Source of the DNA: Streptomyces sp. NBC_01237
GTDB lineage: Bacteria; Actinomycetota; Actinomycetes; Streptomycetales; Streptomycetaceae
Direction of reading: 5' to 3'
DNA: 64,000 nt
Assembly: GCF_035917275.1 (NCBI RefSeq)
Contig: NZ_CP108510.1
Span: 248,001-312,000, forward strand
The notes under the pieces are model-generated. The model saw nothing but the letters and a program-made list of their open reading frames with translations. It made no database searches and was not told where the DNA came from. The stretch's first letter is position 1. The number at the start of each line of letters is the position of its first letter. The position numbers and the translations under genes were made by a program. Shown piece after piece: positions 8,283-16,775 of the stretch.

Positions 8283-9269
8283 TCATCCGGCGAGGCGGTG
8301 GATGCGCGGCATCGGCCCGGCGGGCCTGCCCGCGCGCAGACGCGAGGAGCGGTGCTGTGCCCGGAGCGGAGTGAGGGCGGCCACCGGCAGGTCCCGCAGC
8401 CGGGCCGCCGACAGGGGGCGGGCGGCGAGGAGTGCCGCGCGGCCCCGGTTCCCCCGGGCCACCAGCTCACCCGCGGCATCCGACGGATCGGCCCCGCCCT
8501 TCCTCAACTCCGCTGCCAGCGAGGCGAGTTCACCGGCCATCCGCTCCACCGTGTCCGCCACGGACGCGGCGTTCTGGCCCAGGATGTCGGCCCACAGCCG
8601 GGGATCGCTGCCCGCGATCCGGGTGGTGTCACCCACTCCGGTGCCGGCCAGCGCCAGCACCTCGGGGCCGAGGTCGGTGAGCTGGGCGGCGAGCGCGGAG
8701 GAGATCACCTGCGGTACGTGCGAGAGGGCGGCGACCGCCCGGTCGTGCGCCGCCGGCGTCAGGTCCTTGCGACGGCCCCCGCACACGAAGACCAGCTCGT
8801 CGACGGCGGCGAGCGCCTCGGGATCGACGGTCGGGTAAGGGCAGAGGATCCAGGGCCGCCCGGTGAACAGGTCCGCCTGCGCCGCGCCGGGGCCGGAGAG
8901 TTCCCGGCCCGCCATCGGGTGTCCGGGAACGTAACCGAGCAGGTCGCTGCCGCGCAGCTCGGCCTCCGTCCAGATGTGCTCCTTGGCGCCGGCCACATCG
9001 GTGTAGGCGCGGCCGAGCCCCCGGGCCTGGGCGTCGCACAGGGTGTCCACGACGGCGGACGGCGGGGTGGCGATCACCACGAGGTCGGCGACCGGGGTGT
9101 CCTCGGTCAGTACGGTCCCCGCCCCCATCCGCCGCGCCTGGTCCAGTGCGTCGGGGTCGAGGTCGTCGAGGGCGACCTCCACGCCGGCCCGGGTCAGGGC
9201 CAGCGCGATGGACGTACCGATCAGGCCGCTGCCGATCACGATGACGCGTTCCAGGCCGGTGGTGGTCAT
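8283..9269 (-). CDS. tyrA: Prephenate dehydrogenase
   Basis: A 328-residue TyrA-type enzyme converting prephenate to 4-hydroxyphenylpyruvate with NAD(P). It begins with a Rossmann dinucleotide fold (VIVIGSGLIGTSIALAL), followed by VVIATPPSAV and the family substrate-binding block GHPMAGRELSGP. The C-terminal part is helical. The ATG at 9269 follows GGAGAGCACC. It ends the minus-strand gene group that starts at 13190 and lies 73 bases after the TIGR03084-like gene. A dedicated copy raises tyrosine or hydroxyphenylpyruvate supply, which fits enediynes such as C-1027 that carry tyrosine-derived groups. No aminomutase or hydroxylase for such a unit is seen here. Confidence 0.9.
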   Translation of the reverse strand: MTTTGLERVIVIGSGLIGTSIALALTRAGVEVALDDLDPDALDQARRMGAGTVLTEDTPVADLVVIATPPSAVVDTLCDAQARGLGRAYTDVAGAKEHIWTEAELRGSDLLGYVPGHPMAGRELSGPGAAQADLFTGRPWILCPYPTVDPEALAAVDELVFVCGGRRKDLTPAAHDRAVAALSHVPQVISSALAAQLTDLGPEVLALAGTGVGDTTRIAGSDPRLWADILGQNAASVADTVERMAGELASLAAELRKGGADPSDAAGELVARGNRGRAALLAARPLSAARLRDLPVAALTPLRAQHRSSRLRAGRPAGPMPRIHRLAG

Positions 9270-9342
9270 GGTGCTCTCCTTGGTGGGCTTCTGGCGCGGG
9301 TACGGGGATGGCGGTGCGGGCGGCGGGGCCCGACCGGGCGGC

Positions 9343-10146
9343 TCACCGGTGGTCGTCCGCGAACTGGCCCGGCTTGCGCCCCTCACCGGCCGGGCCGCGG
9401 TAGGCCTGGGCGATGTCCAGCCACTTCTCGGCGTTCGCACCGGTCGCGGTCAGCGCGAGGTCCTCGCGGTGCCGGCGCCGGGTGACCAGCAGGGCGAAGT
9501 CGTGCGCGGGGCCCTGGATCGTGTCGGTGGCGTCCTCGGGGCCTGCCGTCCACACATCGCCGGACGGGGCGGTCAGGACGAAGCGGAGGGGCTCGGCGGG
9601 CGGGGTCAGACCGTGCGACTCGTAACCGAAGTCCCGGGTCAGCCAGGCGAAGTCGACGATGTTGCGCAGCCGCTCGGTGGGCTCCCTGCGGGCTCCCAGC
9701 GCGTCGGCGATGTCCTGTCCGTGGCCGAAGAGCTCCATGATCCCGGCGCAGGCCAGCACGACCGGCGGCAGCGGGTTGACCAGCCACGGCACGACCTGAC
9801 CCGCCGGGACGGCGGCGAGCGCGTCGACCGACGCCTCGCCCTGGGCACGGAAGCGGGCGAGCAGTTCCTTGGGCGGGAAGCCGTTGAACTGCTTGAGCGC
9901 GGCGTTCACCGCGCCGTTGAAGTTCCCGGCGGCCGAGGCGGTGATGGCCTTGAACGCCTCCGCGTCGGAGGCGGCCGTCCTGGCCAGGGTGAAGATGAAG
10001 GTGAGGTGGGCGATCTGGTCGGCGACGCTCCAGCCCGGGGCGGGCGTCGGGGTGTGCCAGGCCTCGTCGTCGATGTTCTCCACCAGCCGGGCGACCTCGT
10101 CGATGTCGGCGGTCAGGTGCTTGAGAACGTCATTGAGGGTGTTCAT
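9343..10146 (-). CDS. TIGR03084 / DinB-like metal-binding protein
   Basis: A 267-residue protein of the mycothiol-dependent maleylpyruvate isomerase superfamily, closest in memory to the TIGR03084 group. The N-terminal DinB-like four-helix bundle shows the start EVARLVENIDDEAWHTPTPAPGWSV and a first metal-ligand histidine in DQIAHLTFI. A later HGQDIADALG supplies the HxxD-type ligands. Family members bind a divalent metal and often use mycothiol. The ATG at 10146 follows GAGAAGGAG. It is downstream of the second thioesterase, with a pair of 39-base direct repeats in the gap that probably hold its promoter. Its reaction in the cluster is unknown. Confidence 0.75.
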   Translation of the reverse strand: MNTLNDVLKHLTADIDEVARLVENIDDEAWHTPTPAPGWSVADQIAHLTFIFTLARTAASDAEAFKAITASAAGNFNGAVNAALKQFNGFPPKELLARFRAQGEASVDALAAVPAGQVVPWLVNPLPPVVLACAGIMELFGHGQDIADALGARREPTERLRNIVDFAWLTRDFGYESHGLTPPAEPLRFVLTAPSGDVWTAGPEDATDTIQGPAHDFALLVTRRRHREDLALTATGANAEKWLDIAQAYRGPAGEGRKPGQFADDHR

Positions 10147-10207
10147 TTCTTTCTCCTTCTCATACGGACTTCGAGGACGGGGTGGAGCCGGGACCCGGGA
10201 GGGGTCG

Positions 10208-10290
10208 GGTCCCGTGAAGCAACTCACTGGGCGTGCGAAGGGATCGGGGTCGGTCCCGTGAAGCAACTGACCTGGCGTGCAGAGGGATCG
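10208..10290. repeat. Two 39-base direct repeats carrying the GTGAAGCAACTCAC motif
   Basis: Copies at 10208-10246 and 10252-10290, with a 44-base period, each contain GGTCCCGTGAAGCAACT and GGGATCG. The core motif also appears at 10843, 13263 and (inverted) 29302, always in intergenic DNA next to enediyne genes. It is a probable operator array for a pathway-specific regulator. Confidence 0.6.
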
Positions 10291-10305
10291 CCGCGCGGTT
10301 CGCGG

Positions 10306-10776
10306 TCAGGCGGCGGCCCGGCCGGCCAGGGAACGGGTCTGGCCCGAGTAGGGCGCGAGCGCCTCGGCCAGGGCCGCGGGGATCAGGGAGGGAACGGTGG
10401 CGGTGTTCGGGCCGCGCATGCAGGCGATCCGCTGCTTGCCGCGGGCCACCAGGGTCTCGCCGCCGTCCTCGGTCACCTTCACGTAGTCGAAGGTGAACTC
10501 CAGCTGGGTCTGGCCCAGTTCGGCCAGCCGCATCCGGATCGACAGCTCGTCGAAGGCCGTGATCTCGGCGAAGAACTCGCAGTCCACCTTGAGCGTGAAG
10601 AGCTTGAGGTCGTCCTGCACCTCGGCCAGCACCGAGGGCGCCTTCTGCTTGAGGAACAGCTCCCGGCAGCGGCCCTGCCAGCGCAGGTAGTTCACGTAGT
10701 AGACGTTGCCCACGAGGTTGGTCTCCTCGAAGCCGACCGTGTGGGTGTACTCGAAGTAGTCCGTCGTCGCAGTCAT
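10306..10776 (-). CDS. Enediyne-type hot-dog thioesterase, copy with canonical motif
   Basis: A 156-residue single hot-dog domain of the enediyne thioesterase family (SgcE10/CalE7 type). These hydrolyse the polyene product from the PKS carrier domain. The segment ETNLVGNVYYVNYLRWQGR keeps the Asn and Arg that I recall as active-site residues in CalE7, and LKVDCEFFAEI and FDYVKV follow as expected. The ATG at 10776 gives a normal-length protein. It is not next to the PKS; a second thioesterase gene (17317-17781) is, and that one lacks the Asn. The gene sits between the GMC oxidoreductase and the TIGR03084-like gene, with a motif-bearing promoter gap on each side. It could instead correspond to another small E gene of C-1027-like clusters. 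Confidence 0.85.
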   Translation of the reverse strand: MTATTDYFEYTHTVGFEETNLVGNVYYVNYLRWQGRCRELFLKQKAPSVLAEVQDDLKLFTLKVDCEFFAEITAFDELSIRMRLAELGQTQLEFTFDYVKVTEDGGETLVARGKQRIACMRGPNTATVPSLIPAALAEALAPYSGQTRSLAGRAAA

Positions 10777-10837
10777 CGTCCGTAGCCCTTCGTCATGATC
10801 CGGGTGTCGTCAGGTGGTCAGGTCCGGCGTTCAGCCG

Positions 10838-10859
10838 GTTGTTTGAAACAACTCACTCG
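10838..10859. promoter_or_regulatory. Operator-like site before second thioesterase
   Basis: GTTGTTTGAAACAAC (10838-10852) is a perfect 7-bp inverted repeat around a single G. It overlaps TGAAACAACTCACTC, which matches the GTGAAGCAACTCAC repeats seen elsewhere. It lies between the GMC oxidoreductase and the thioesterase it probably controls. Confidence 0.5.
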
Positions 10860-10956
10860 CCGGACGCGTCCGCCCGAGGCGATCTCTCGCCGGTCGGACG
10901 CGTGGTGTGCCGGGTGCGCGGGGTGCGCCGGTGCGCGGGCGCTCGGGCGCGGGTGC

Positions 10957-12615
10957 TCAGGCGCGGGTCAGCGTGGGCAGCAGCGGCAGGACCTTCTTGC
11001 GGCCGCTGCGGGAGCCGTCGGGGGCGGGGGCGCCGTAGGTGACGGCGATTCCCTTGGCCTGGGCGGCCTGCACGATGCCGGGGATGGCGCGCTCGGCGAG
11101 CGCGGCGATGGTCATCGCGGGGTTGACTGTCAGCGCACCGGGCACGGCGGAGCCGTCGGTGACGAAGATCCCGGGGTGGTCGCGGAGCTCGTTGCGGTCG
11201 TCGAGCGCGGAGGTGTGCGGGTCGTCGCCCATCCGGCAGGAGGAGAGCGGGTGGACGGTGTAGGCACCGACCAGGTCGTTGGTCCAGGGCATCACCTTGG
11301 CCAGGCCGTCCTTCTCCAGGATCTCCTTGACCTCGGCGTCGGAGGCGTCCCAGGCGCCCAGGGTGTTCTTCGTGGGCTCGTACGTCAGGTTGCCCCGGCC
11401 GAGCATCTGCTGCGAGATGCGGTGGGCGTTACCGGTGGCGGGCGGCGGACCGAACACTCCTTCGTTGTCGTCCTCGATCATCGAGAAGATCGTGAGCCAG
11501 GACGTCCACTTCTTGAGGATCTCCTTCTTCTCCTTGCCGAACCAGCTCGCGCCGGTGGCGTCGGGGACCTGGGCGAGGATCGTGCCGAGGCCCGGCGGGA
11601 AGTAGAGCTGTTCCAGGGAGTAGCGGGAGTATTCGGGCAGTGAGCCGTCCAGCTTGTCCCAGCTGGCCACGGTGGGGCCCTTGCCGATCTGGTTGGCGGC
11701 GTACGCCAGTCCGTCGCCGCGGTCCAGTCCGAACAGCTCGGCGGCCTTCTCCTCGTCGATGATGGCGGTGTTGAGCCGTTCCCCGTTTCCGGAGAAGTAG
11801 CGGCCGACGGCCCGCGGCATCGTGCCGAGGTGGGGTTCGCTGCGCTGGAGGATGACCGGGGTGGCACCGGCTCCGGCGGCCATGACCACGATCTTCGCCT
11901 CGATCACGCCGCTGCCGGCCTGGAGGCGGTAGTCCTCGTCGTGGATGACGTTGTAGTGGACCTGGTAGTCGCCGTCGGAGGTGCGCGATATGTGCTGCAC
12001 CTCGTGCAGGGGGCGGATCTCCGCGCCGTGGGCGATGGCGGCCGGCAGATAGTTGACCAGCAGCGACTGCTTGGCCTCGAAGCGGCAGCCGGCCATCATC
12101 CAGTTGCAGTTGACGCACTTGGTGTTGTCGATGGCGACGGCGAGCGGGTTGGCGGTGCGGCCGGAGTGGTTGCAGGCGGCGGCCCACAGGCCACCGGCGT
12201 AGCTGACGTCCTTCCAGTCCTGCTTGGCGATCGACAGGGACTCCTCGACCCGGTCGTACCAGGGGTCGAGGGTGTCGCGGCTGACCGCGCCCGGCCACAT
12301 CCGGCGGCCGATGGAGCCCTGCCGGTCGAAGACGAAGCGCGGGGCACGCGGCATCGCGGCGAAGTAGACGACGCTGCCGCCGCCGACGCAGTTGCCGCCC
12401 AGGATGCTCATCCCGTTGCCGACCACGAAGTCGAAGGCCCGGGTGTAGGACGAGCCGAGCTTGTAGTCGTGTTCGAAGTCGTTGCTCTCCAGCCAGGGTC
12501 CGCGTTCCAGGACCGTGACCTTGGCGCCGCCGGCGGCCAGGTGGTAGGCGGCGATCGCGCCGCCGAAACCGCTGCCGATGACGAGGACGTCCGTGCGCTC
12601 GGCCGTGCTGCTCAT
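10957..12615 (-). CDS. GMC-family FAD oxidoreductase
   Basis: A 552-residue flavoprotein with an N-terminal FAD-binding fold (VLVIGSGFGGAIAAYHLAAGG) and the second GMC signature block near GGNCVGGGSVVYFA. The C-terminal catalytic part contains VHPLSSCRMGDD and the NPAMTIAALAERA segment, as in cholesterol-oxidase-like members. A Cys cluster, CVNCNWMMAGC, around residue 165 is spaced like ligands of a small iron-sulfur cluster in some FAD dehydrogenases. The start overlaps the upstream small gene by four bases (ATGA), so the two proteins are made together. It resembles the E9 oxidoreductase of C-1027-like clusters and probably oxidises an enediyne-core intermediate; the substrate is unknown. 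Confidence 0.88.
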   Translation of the reverse strand: MSSTAERTDVLVIGSGFGGAIAAYHLAAGGAKVTVLERGPWLESNDFEHDYKLGSSYTRAFDFVVGNGMSILGGNCVGGGSVVYFAAMPRAPRFVFDRQGSIGRRMWPGAVSRDTLDPWYDRVEESLSIAKQDWKDVSYAGGLWAAACNHSGRTANPLAVAIDNTKCVNCNWMMAGCRFEAKQSLLVNYLPAAIAHGAEIRPLHEVQHISRTSDGDYQVHYNVIHDEDYRLQAGSGVIEAKIVVMAAGAGATPVILQRSEPHLGTMPRAVGRYFSGNGERLNTAIIDEEKAAELFGLDRGDGLAYAANQIGKGPTVASWDKLDGSLPEYSRYSLEQLYFPPGLGTILAQVPDATGASWFGKEKKEILKKWTSWLTIFSMIEDDNEGVFGPPPATGNAHRISQQMLGRGNLTYEPTKNTLGAWDASDAEVKEILEKDGLAKVMPWTNDLVGAYTVHPLSSCRMGDDPHTSALDDRNELRDHPGIFVTDGSAVPGALTVNPAMTIAALAERAIPGIVQAAQAKGIAVTYGAPAPDGSRSGRKKVLPLLPTLTRA

Positions 12616-13190
12616 GCTGGGCTCCCGGAAGACGTGGTGTCGGGGTGGAGTCGGGCGAATTCCCGGCCGTAGCCGAAGTCCTTGAAGCGCCACAGGCCGT
12701 CCGCGTCGGGATGCGAGAGGCCCATGGCCGCGAGCCCGGGGTGACCGTCCGCCAGTGCCTGTGCGGTGTGCAGGTGCGCGGCCGAGTCGAAGGACATGTT
12801 GCAGAAGAGGGAGAGCATCACCCAGAAGTCCTTCTCCGGGTGACCCGGCTTCGTCAGCCGGAGGATCAGGGCGACGCGGTCGGGGTACTCCAGCGCCACG
12901 AAGGGCGGTACGGACGGGTCGAGGGTCAGGCCCTGCTCCCCGGCGTAGACCTCGGCGTGCTCGTTGACGAGGCGGGCCAGGTCGTCCAGGCCGTCGTGGA
13001 TGCCGGTGGCATCCCATTCGAGGAGCTCCAGGGCCCCGGCCTGGACGGCGCCGCCGCCGGTGGAGACACCGGCGATGGCGCGGTCCTCGGGCGAGCGCTT
13101 CTGTCCAGGAACGATCGTGTCGGCATAGGCCTCCAGTGTCATCGTCCGGAGTTCGCCGTCCGGCGCCACTCGCTCATTTTCGTTTCGCAA
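12612..13190 (-). CDS. Small partner protein of the GMC oxidoreductase (DUF5987-like)
   Basis: A 192-residue protein resembling the DUF5987 / gluconate dehydrogenase small-subunit type that accompanies FAD dehydrogenases. It begins with TLEAYADTIVPG, then an all-helical region including FVALEYPDRVALILRLTKPG. No twin-arginine signal is seen. The likely start is the TTG at 13190, because AGGAG lies about six to seven bases upstream; the first in-frame ATG is at 13142 and has no good site. The stop overlaps the GMC start by four bases. It may act as chaperone or electron-transfer partner and may be equivalent to E8 of C-1027-like clusters, but this is an inference from size and position. Confidence 0.75.
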   Translation of the reverse strand: MRNENERVAPDGELRTMTLEAYADTIVPGQKRSPEDRAIAGVSTGGGAVQAGALELLEWDATGIHDGLDDLARLVNEHAEVYAGEQGLTLDPSVPPFVALEYPDRVALILRLTKPGHPEKDFWVMLSLFCNMSFDSAAHLHTAQALADGHPGLAAMGLSHPDADGLWRFKDFGYGREFARLHPDTTSSGSPA

Positions 13191-13260
13191 TGCTCTCTCC
13201 TTTCGGATAGTGCGGAGTGGGGCGCCTTGCGGCGTGACAGAAAGCTAGAACCGGTCTGCT

Positions 13261-13316
13261 GGTTCAAGCAACTCGCCAAAGTAGTCGTGAGGTTGAACCC
13301 GACTCCCCTGAGTTGC
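13261..13316. promoter_or_regulatory. Operator region between GMC group and ParB-type regulator
   Basis: GGTTCAAGCAACTC (13261-13274) carries the cluster motif. GGTTCAA (13261-13267) pairs with TTGAACC (13293-13299) as an inverted repeat, and TGAGTTGC (13309-13316) is a second, inverted motif copy. The site lies in the divergent gap 13191-13460, so it may control both directions. The GTTCAA-type half-sites recall StrR operators (inference). Confidence 0.55.
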
Positions 13317-13460
13317 CCCGTCACCGCATCTGAATCAGGCCCATCGGCGGACTGCTCACTAGGCTCGGAACCTGGATGCATTCACCACCCGCACGTGACA
13401 TTTCCTTCTGCGTCGAAAACGGGATGCGGAAGTGGGCCCGGTCTCATGCTTGGGGGAAAC

Positions 13461-14558
13461 GTGAAAAGTGCAGACGCTGATCTGCGTGTACCGGAACATC
13501 CCACGCACCTCGTACGGATCGATGCACTCATTCCCGCGGACTCACCGCGCCTCAATGGCATCGACCCCTCCCATGTGCGCAGGCTGGCAGCCGTCTACAC
13601 GTCCCTGCCCCCGGTCCTCGTGCACCGGCCCACCATGCGTGTGGTCGACGGCATGCACCGCATCGGCGCCGCCACCCTCAAGGGGCTGGAAGCGGTCGAG
13701 GTGAGGTTCTTCGAGGGCGCCGAGGACCAGGTGTTCCTCCAGTCCGTGTCCGCGAACATCTCGAACGGACTGCCGCTGTCGGTGGCCGACCGCAAGACCG
13801 CCGCCCAGCGCATCCTGGCCTCGCACCCCAGCCTCTCCGACCGCGCGGTGGCCACGCACGTGGGCCTCGACGCCAAGACCGTCGCCGGTGTGCGGGTCTG
13901 TTCAGCTGCGGGTTCTCCGCTGCTGAACATACGTACGGGAGCCGACGGCCGGGCCCATCCGCTCGACCGGACCGCCGAACGCATCCACGCCGCGGCACTG
14001 CTGACCCGGGACCCCGCCCTTCCCCTGCGGGCCGTCGTCGAGCGCACCGGCCTCTCGCTGGGGACCGCGCACGACGTCCGCCGCCGGCTGCTGCGCGGCG
14101 AGGACCCGGTCCCGCAGAGCCGGCAGACCACCGGGCCCGCCGCGCGTCAGAACCCGGACCAGGAGCCCGCACAGGGCCCCGAGGCCCTCCCCGTACCGGA
14201 TCAGGCCACAGTGGCCGACCCGGCCGCGCAGGCAGCCGCACGGGCCCCCCGGGCACCGTTCTCCCCCAGGTCCCGCGCCCCGATGGACACGCTGCGCAAG
14301 CTCGCCAACGACCCGTCCCTGCGCCATACCGACTCGGGCCGCGAGTTCGTGCGCTGGCTGCACACCCGCTTCATCGTCGACGAGGCGTGGCGCAAGCGCG
14401 CGGACGCCGTACCTCCGCACTGCGTCGACTCCATGGCCGAGCTGGCCCAGCACTGCTCCGACGCCTGGCGTCGCTTCGCCGAGGACCTGGTCAGGCGCCG
14501 GCACACCGGAGCGGCGGGCATCCCGGAAATCCGTACGACTCAGCCAACTCGACGTTGA
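13461..14558 (+). CDS. ParB-domain transcriptional regulator (StrR type)
   Basis: A 365-residue protein with an N-terminal ParB/sulfiredoxin-like domain (VDGMHRIGAATLKGLEAVEVRFF is its core) followed by a helix-turn-helix region (SDRAVATHVGLDAKTVAGVR). This is the layout of StrR-type pathway activators such as SgcR1. Unlike plasmid ParB it has no partner ParA and lies inside the biosynthetic region. The C-terminal part has a Gln/Pro-rich linker then a helical domain. The GTG at 13461 is chosen because GGGGGA lies about five bases upstream; an ATG at 13446 is in frame with a weak site. It is the best candidate for binding the GAAGCAACTCAC sites. An AraC-type gene follows 25 bases later. Confidence 0.82.
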   Translation: MKSADADLRVPEHPTHLVRIDALIPADSPRLNGIDPSHVRRLAAVYTSLPPVLVHRPTMRVVDGMHRIGAATLKGLEAVEVRFFEGAEDQVFLQSVSANISNGLPLSVADRKTAAQRILASHPSLSDRAVATHVGLDAKTVAGVRVCSAAGSPLLNIRTGADGRAHPLDRTAERIHAAALLTRDPALPLRAVVERTGLSLGTAHDVRRRLLRGEDPVPQSRQTTGPAARQNPDQEPAQGPEALPVPDQATVADPAAQAAARAPRAPFSPRSRAPMDTLRKLANDPSLRHTDSGREFVRWLHTRFIVDEAWRKRADAVPPHCVDSMAELAQHCSDAWRRFAEDLVRRRHTGAAGIPEIRTTQPTRR

Positions 14559-14583
14559 CGCCACGCCTCGACAGGGAGATACG

Positions 14584-15360
14584 GTGACCACCAATACCAT
14601 CGAGCACGCTGTCCGCCGAGTCATCGGTTACATGCACGTCAACCTCGGCCAGGATCTGACGATCGACGACATGGCGCGCACGGCGATGTTCAGCAAGTTC
14701 CACTTCACGCGGATCTTCCGTGAAGTCACCGGCACGTCTCCCGGACGTTTTCTCTCCGCACTGCGGATTCAGGAAGCGAAGCGACTTCTGACGCATACGG
14801 ATTTCAGCGTCGCCGACATCAGCAGCCAGGTCGGATACAGCAGCGTCGGCACGTTCAGTTCACGATTCAAGGCGTGTGTGGGTCTCTCACCGAGTGCATT
14901 CCGGGATTTCGGCGGTGTCATGCCGAACTTCCCCGCCACCACGGTCCGTACCCCTTCCGTCGCCCACAGCCTGACGCTGCGCGGCCGTATCGTCCTCGCC
15001 CCCGGCCAGGAGCCGGGCAACATCTTCGTCGGGCTCTTCCCCAGCCGGGTCCGCCAGGGCCAGCCGGTGCGCTGGACGATGCTCGACGGACCCGGTGCCT
15101 TCGAACTGCGGGGCCTGCCCGGCGGCACCTGGTACGTCCTGGTCCACTCCGTGCCCTACGGCCATGAGCACCGCTCCTTCGGCTCCGACGGCGCCGACAT
15201 CCTGTCCGTCGGGCAGCACGGCCCGGTCTCGGTGCACCCCGGCGCGCTGCTGCGCCCGGCCGACATGGTGCTGCGCCGCCCGGACGAGCTCGATCCGCCG
15301 CTCCTGGTGGCCCGGTTCGCCGAGAACGGCGCCGTACCGCAGCGGGTGGCGACGCACTGA
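14584..15360 (+). CDS. AraC-family transcriptional regulator
   Basis: A 258-residue protein with the AraC DNA-binding domain at the N-terminus (about residues 10-105) instead of the usual C-terminus. Visible motifs are LTIDDMARTAMFSKFHFTRIF and VADISSQVGYSSVGTFSSRFK. The remaining 150 residues look beta-rich (LRGRIVLAPGQEPGNIFVGLF) and resemble a compact sensor domain. The GTG at 14584 follows AGGGAGATAC. It lies 25 bases after the ParB-type regulator, so they are probably one transcript, and it ends at a strong bidirectional terminator. Ligand and targets are unknown. Confidence 0.85.
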   Translation: MTTNTIEHAVRRVIGYMHVNLGQDLTIDDMARTAMFSKFHFTRIFREVTGTSPGRFLSALRIQEAKRLLTHTDFSVADISSQVGYSSVGTFSSRFKACVGLSPSAFRDFGGVMPNFPATTVRTPSVAHSLTLRGRIVLAPGQEPGNIFVGLFPSRVRQGQPVRWTMLDGPGAFELRGLPGGTWYVLVHSVPYGHEHRSFGSDGADILSVGQHGPVSVHPGALLRPADMVLRRPDELDPPLLVARFAENGAVPQRVATH

Positions 15361-15364
15361 CACG

Positions 15365-15410
15365 GAAGAGAGGGCCGGACGCGGATCACTCCGCGTCCGG
15401 CCCTCTCTTC
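15365..15410. terminator. Strong bidirectional terminator
   Basis: A perfect 20-bp stem (15365-15384 with 15391-15410) and a six-base loop lie between the AraC stop (15360, plus) and the P450 stop (15426, minus). This ends both the regulator transcript and the long enediyne core operon. Confidence 0.9.
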
Positions 15411-15425
15411 TGTGCCCGCGTGCCG

Positions 15426-16775
15426 TCAGCCCACCGGGTGCACCGTCATCGGGAGCCCGCCGCGCATCCGCAGCGAGAGCATGGGCTCGGCCACCGCCCG
15501 GTGGCCGGGGACGGTGCGCAGTTCGAGATCCCGGGTGACCAGGGCCGTGACGAACACCGCCTCCATCATCCCGAGGTTGCTGCCGACACAGAACCGCGGT
15601 CCGGCGCCGAACGGGATGTACGCGTACCGGGGCCGGCTGGCGACCCGCTGCGGGTCGAACCGCTCGGGGTCGAAGCGCTCCGGCTCCTCCCACAGGCTCG
15701 GATTGCGGTGCATGACGTACGGGCAGATCAGCACGTCCGCCTTGGCCGACACCCGGAAGCCGCCGACCTCGTCTGCCTGCTGGGCGACCCTGGGCAGCAC
15801 CCACACCGGCGGGAACAGCCGCATGGCCTCCTGCACCACCATCGTGGTGTACGTCAGCCGGTGCAGGTCGTCCACGTCGGGGACCCGGTCCCCCAGGACG
15901 GCGCGGGCCTCCGCGCGGACCGCGGCGCGCACCTCGGGGTGACGTTCCACCAGGTGGAGCGTCCAGCCGAGGGTGCTGGCCGTGGTCTCGTGCCCGGCGA
16001 GCAGCAGCGTGACCAGTTCCTCCCGCAGCCGTCCGCGGACCTTGGCGGGGTCGCGCTGCTGTTTGCGGGCCGCGACGATGATCCGGGACAGGGCGTCGTC
16101 GGCCGGCTCGCCGTCGGCCATCCGCGCGCTGCGGTCGGCCACCAGCAGGTCGACGACCCGGTACAGCTCCCGGCGGGCCCGGCGGAAGCGCCCCTGTGCG
16201 GGCAGCGGGAGCCACCAGGGCACCATGCCCTGGCTGACCATCTCCAGCATGGCCTGGTCCTGGACCCCCTCGAAGGCGTGCGCGACGGATTCGTGCGCGG
16301 TGAGGTCGGAGTCGAGCAGTGTGCGGCCGAGCACTCCGAGGGTGAGTCCGGTGACCTCCTGCAGGACGTCGACCGGGCCGCCGCCCTCGTGGGTGCGCAG
16401 CAGGGCGACGAGCTTGGCCGCCTCCTCGGCGACGGCGTCGGCCTGCTGGTTGATGCGGCCCGGTTTGAACGCGGGCTGCACCGCCCGGCGCTGGTTGCGC
16501 CAGACCTCGCCGTCGCTGGTGAGCAGGCCGTCGCCCAGTACCCGGCGGGCCTGCACCAGGCCGATGCCCTTGTGGTAGTTGGCGCTGTTGTCGGCCAGGA
16601 CGTGCTTGGCGTAGTCGGGCCGGTTGAAGACGTAGAGCTTCTTGGGACCCATGGAGACCCGGACGGCGTCGCCCAGGTCGGCCGCGTCCTGGATCATTCC
16701 CAGGCGGTCCACGGCGAGCTTCTTCAGCAGCCCCGGCAGGGCCCGGACCGGCGGTCCGGGCGGATCGACGCTCAT
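15426..16775 (-). CDS. Cytochrome P450
   Basis: A 449-residue P450 with all the key elements: I-helix AGHETTAS, K-helix ExxR in EAMRLFPP, and the heme-ligand loop FGAGPRFCVG. It has no membrane anchor, so it is a soluble bacterial enzyme needing ferredoxin or flavodoxin partners that are not in the window. It is the last gene of the PKS operon and its start overlaps the flavin-reductase stop by four bases (ATGA). Position and length fit the E7 P450 of C-1027-like clusters, thought to act on the enediyne core. The P450 call is certain; the substrate is inferred. Confidence 0.92.
   Translation of the reverse strand: MSVDPPGPPVRALPGLLKKLAVDRLGMIQDAADLGDAVRVSMGPKKLYVFNRPDYAKHVLADNSANYHKGIGLVQARRVLGDGLLTSDGEVWRNQRRAVQPAFKPGRINQQADAVAEEAAKLVALLRTHEGGGPVDVLQEVTGLTLGVLGRTLLDSDLTAHESVAHAFEGVQDQAMLEMVSQGMVPWWLPLPAQGRFRRARRELYRVVDLLVADRSARMADGEPADDALSRIIVAARKQQRDPAKVRGRLREELVTLLLAGHETTASTLGWTLHLVERHPEVRAAVRAEARAVLGDRVPDVDDLHRLTYTTMVVQEAMRLFPPVWVLPRVAQQADEVGGFRVSAKADVLICPYVMHRNPSLWEEPERFDPERFDPQRVASRPRYAYIPFGAGPRFCVGSNLGMMEAVFVTALVTRDLELRTVPGHRAVAEPMLSLRMRGGLPMTVHPVG

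Noticed and set aside
13461..14558. A second plasmid partition ParB
   Set aside because: It lacks a ParA partner, lies in the biosynthetic block beside an AraC gene, and has the StrR-like layout, so it is annotated as a regulator.
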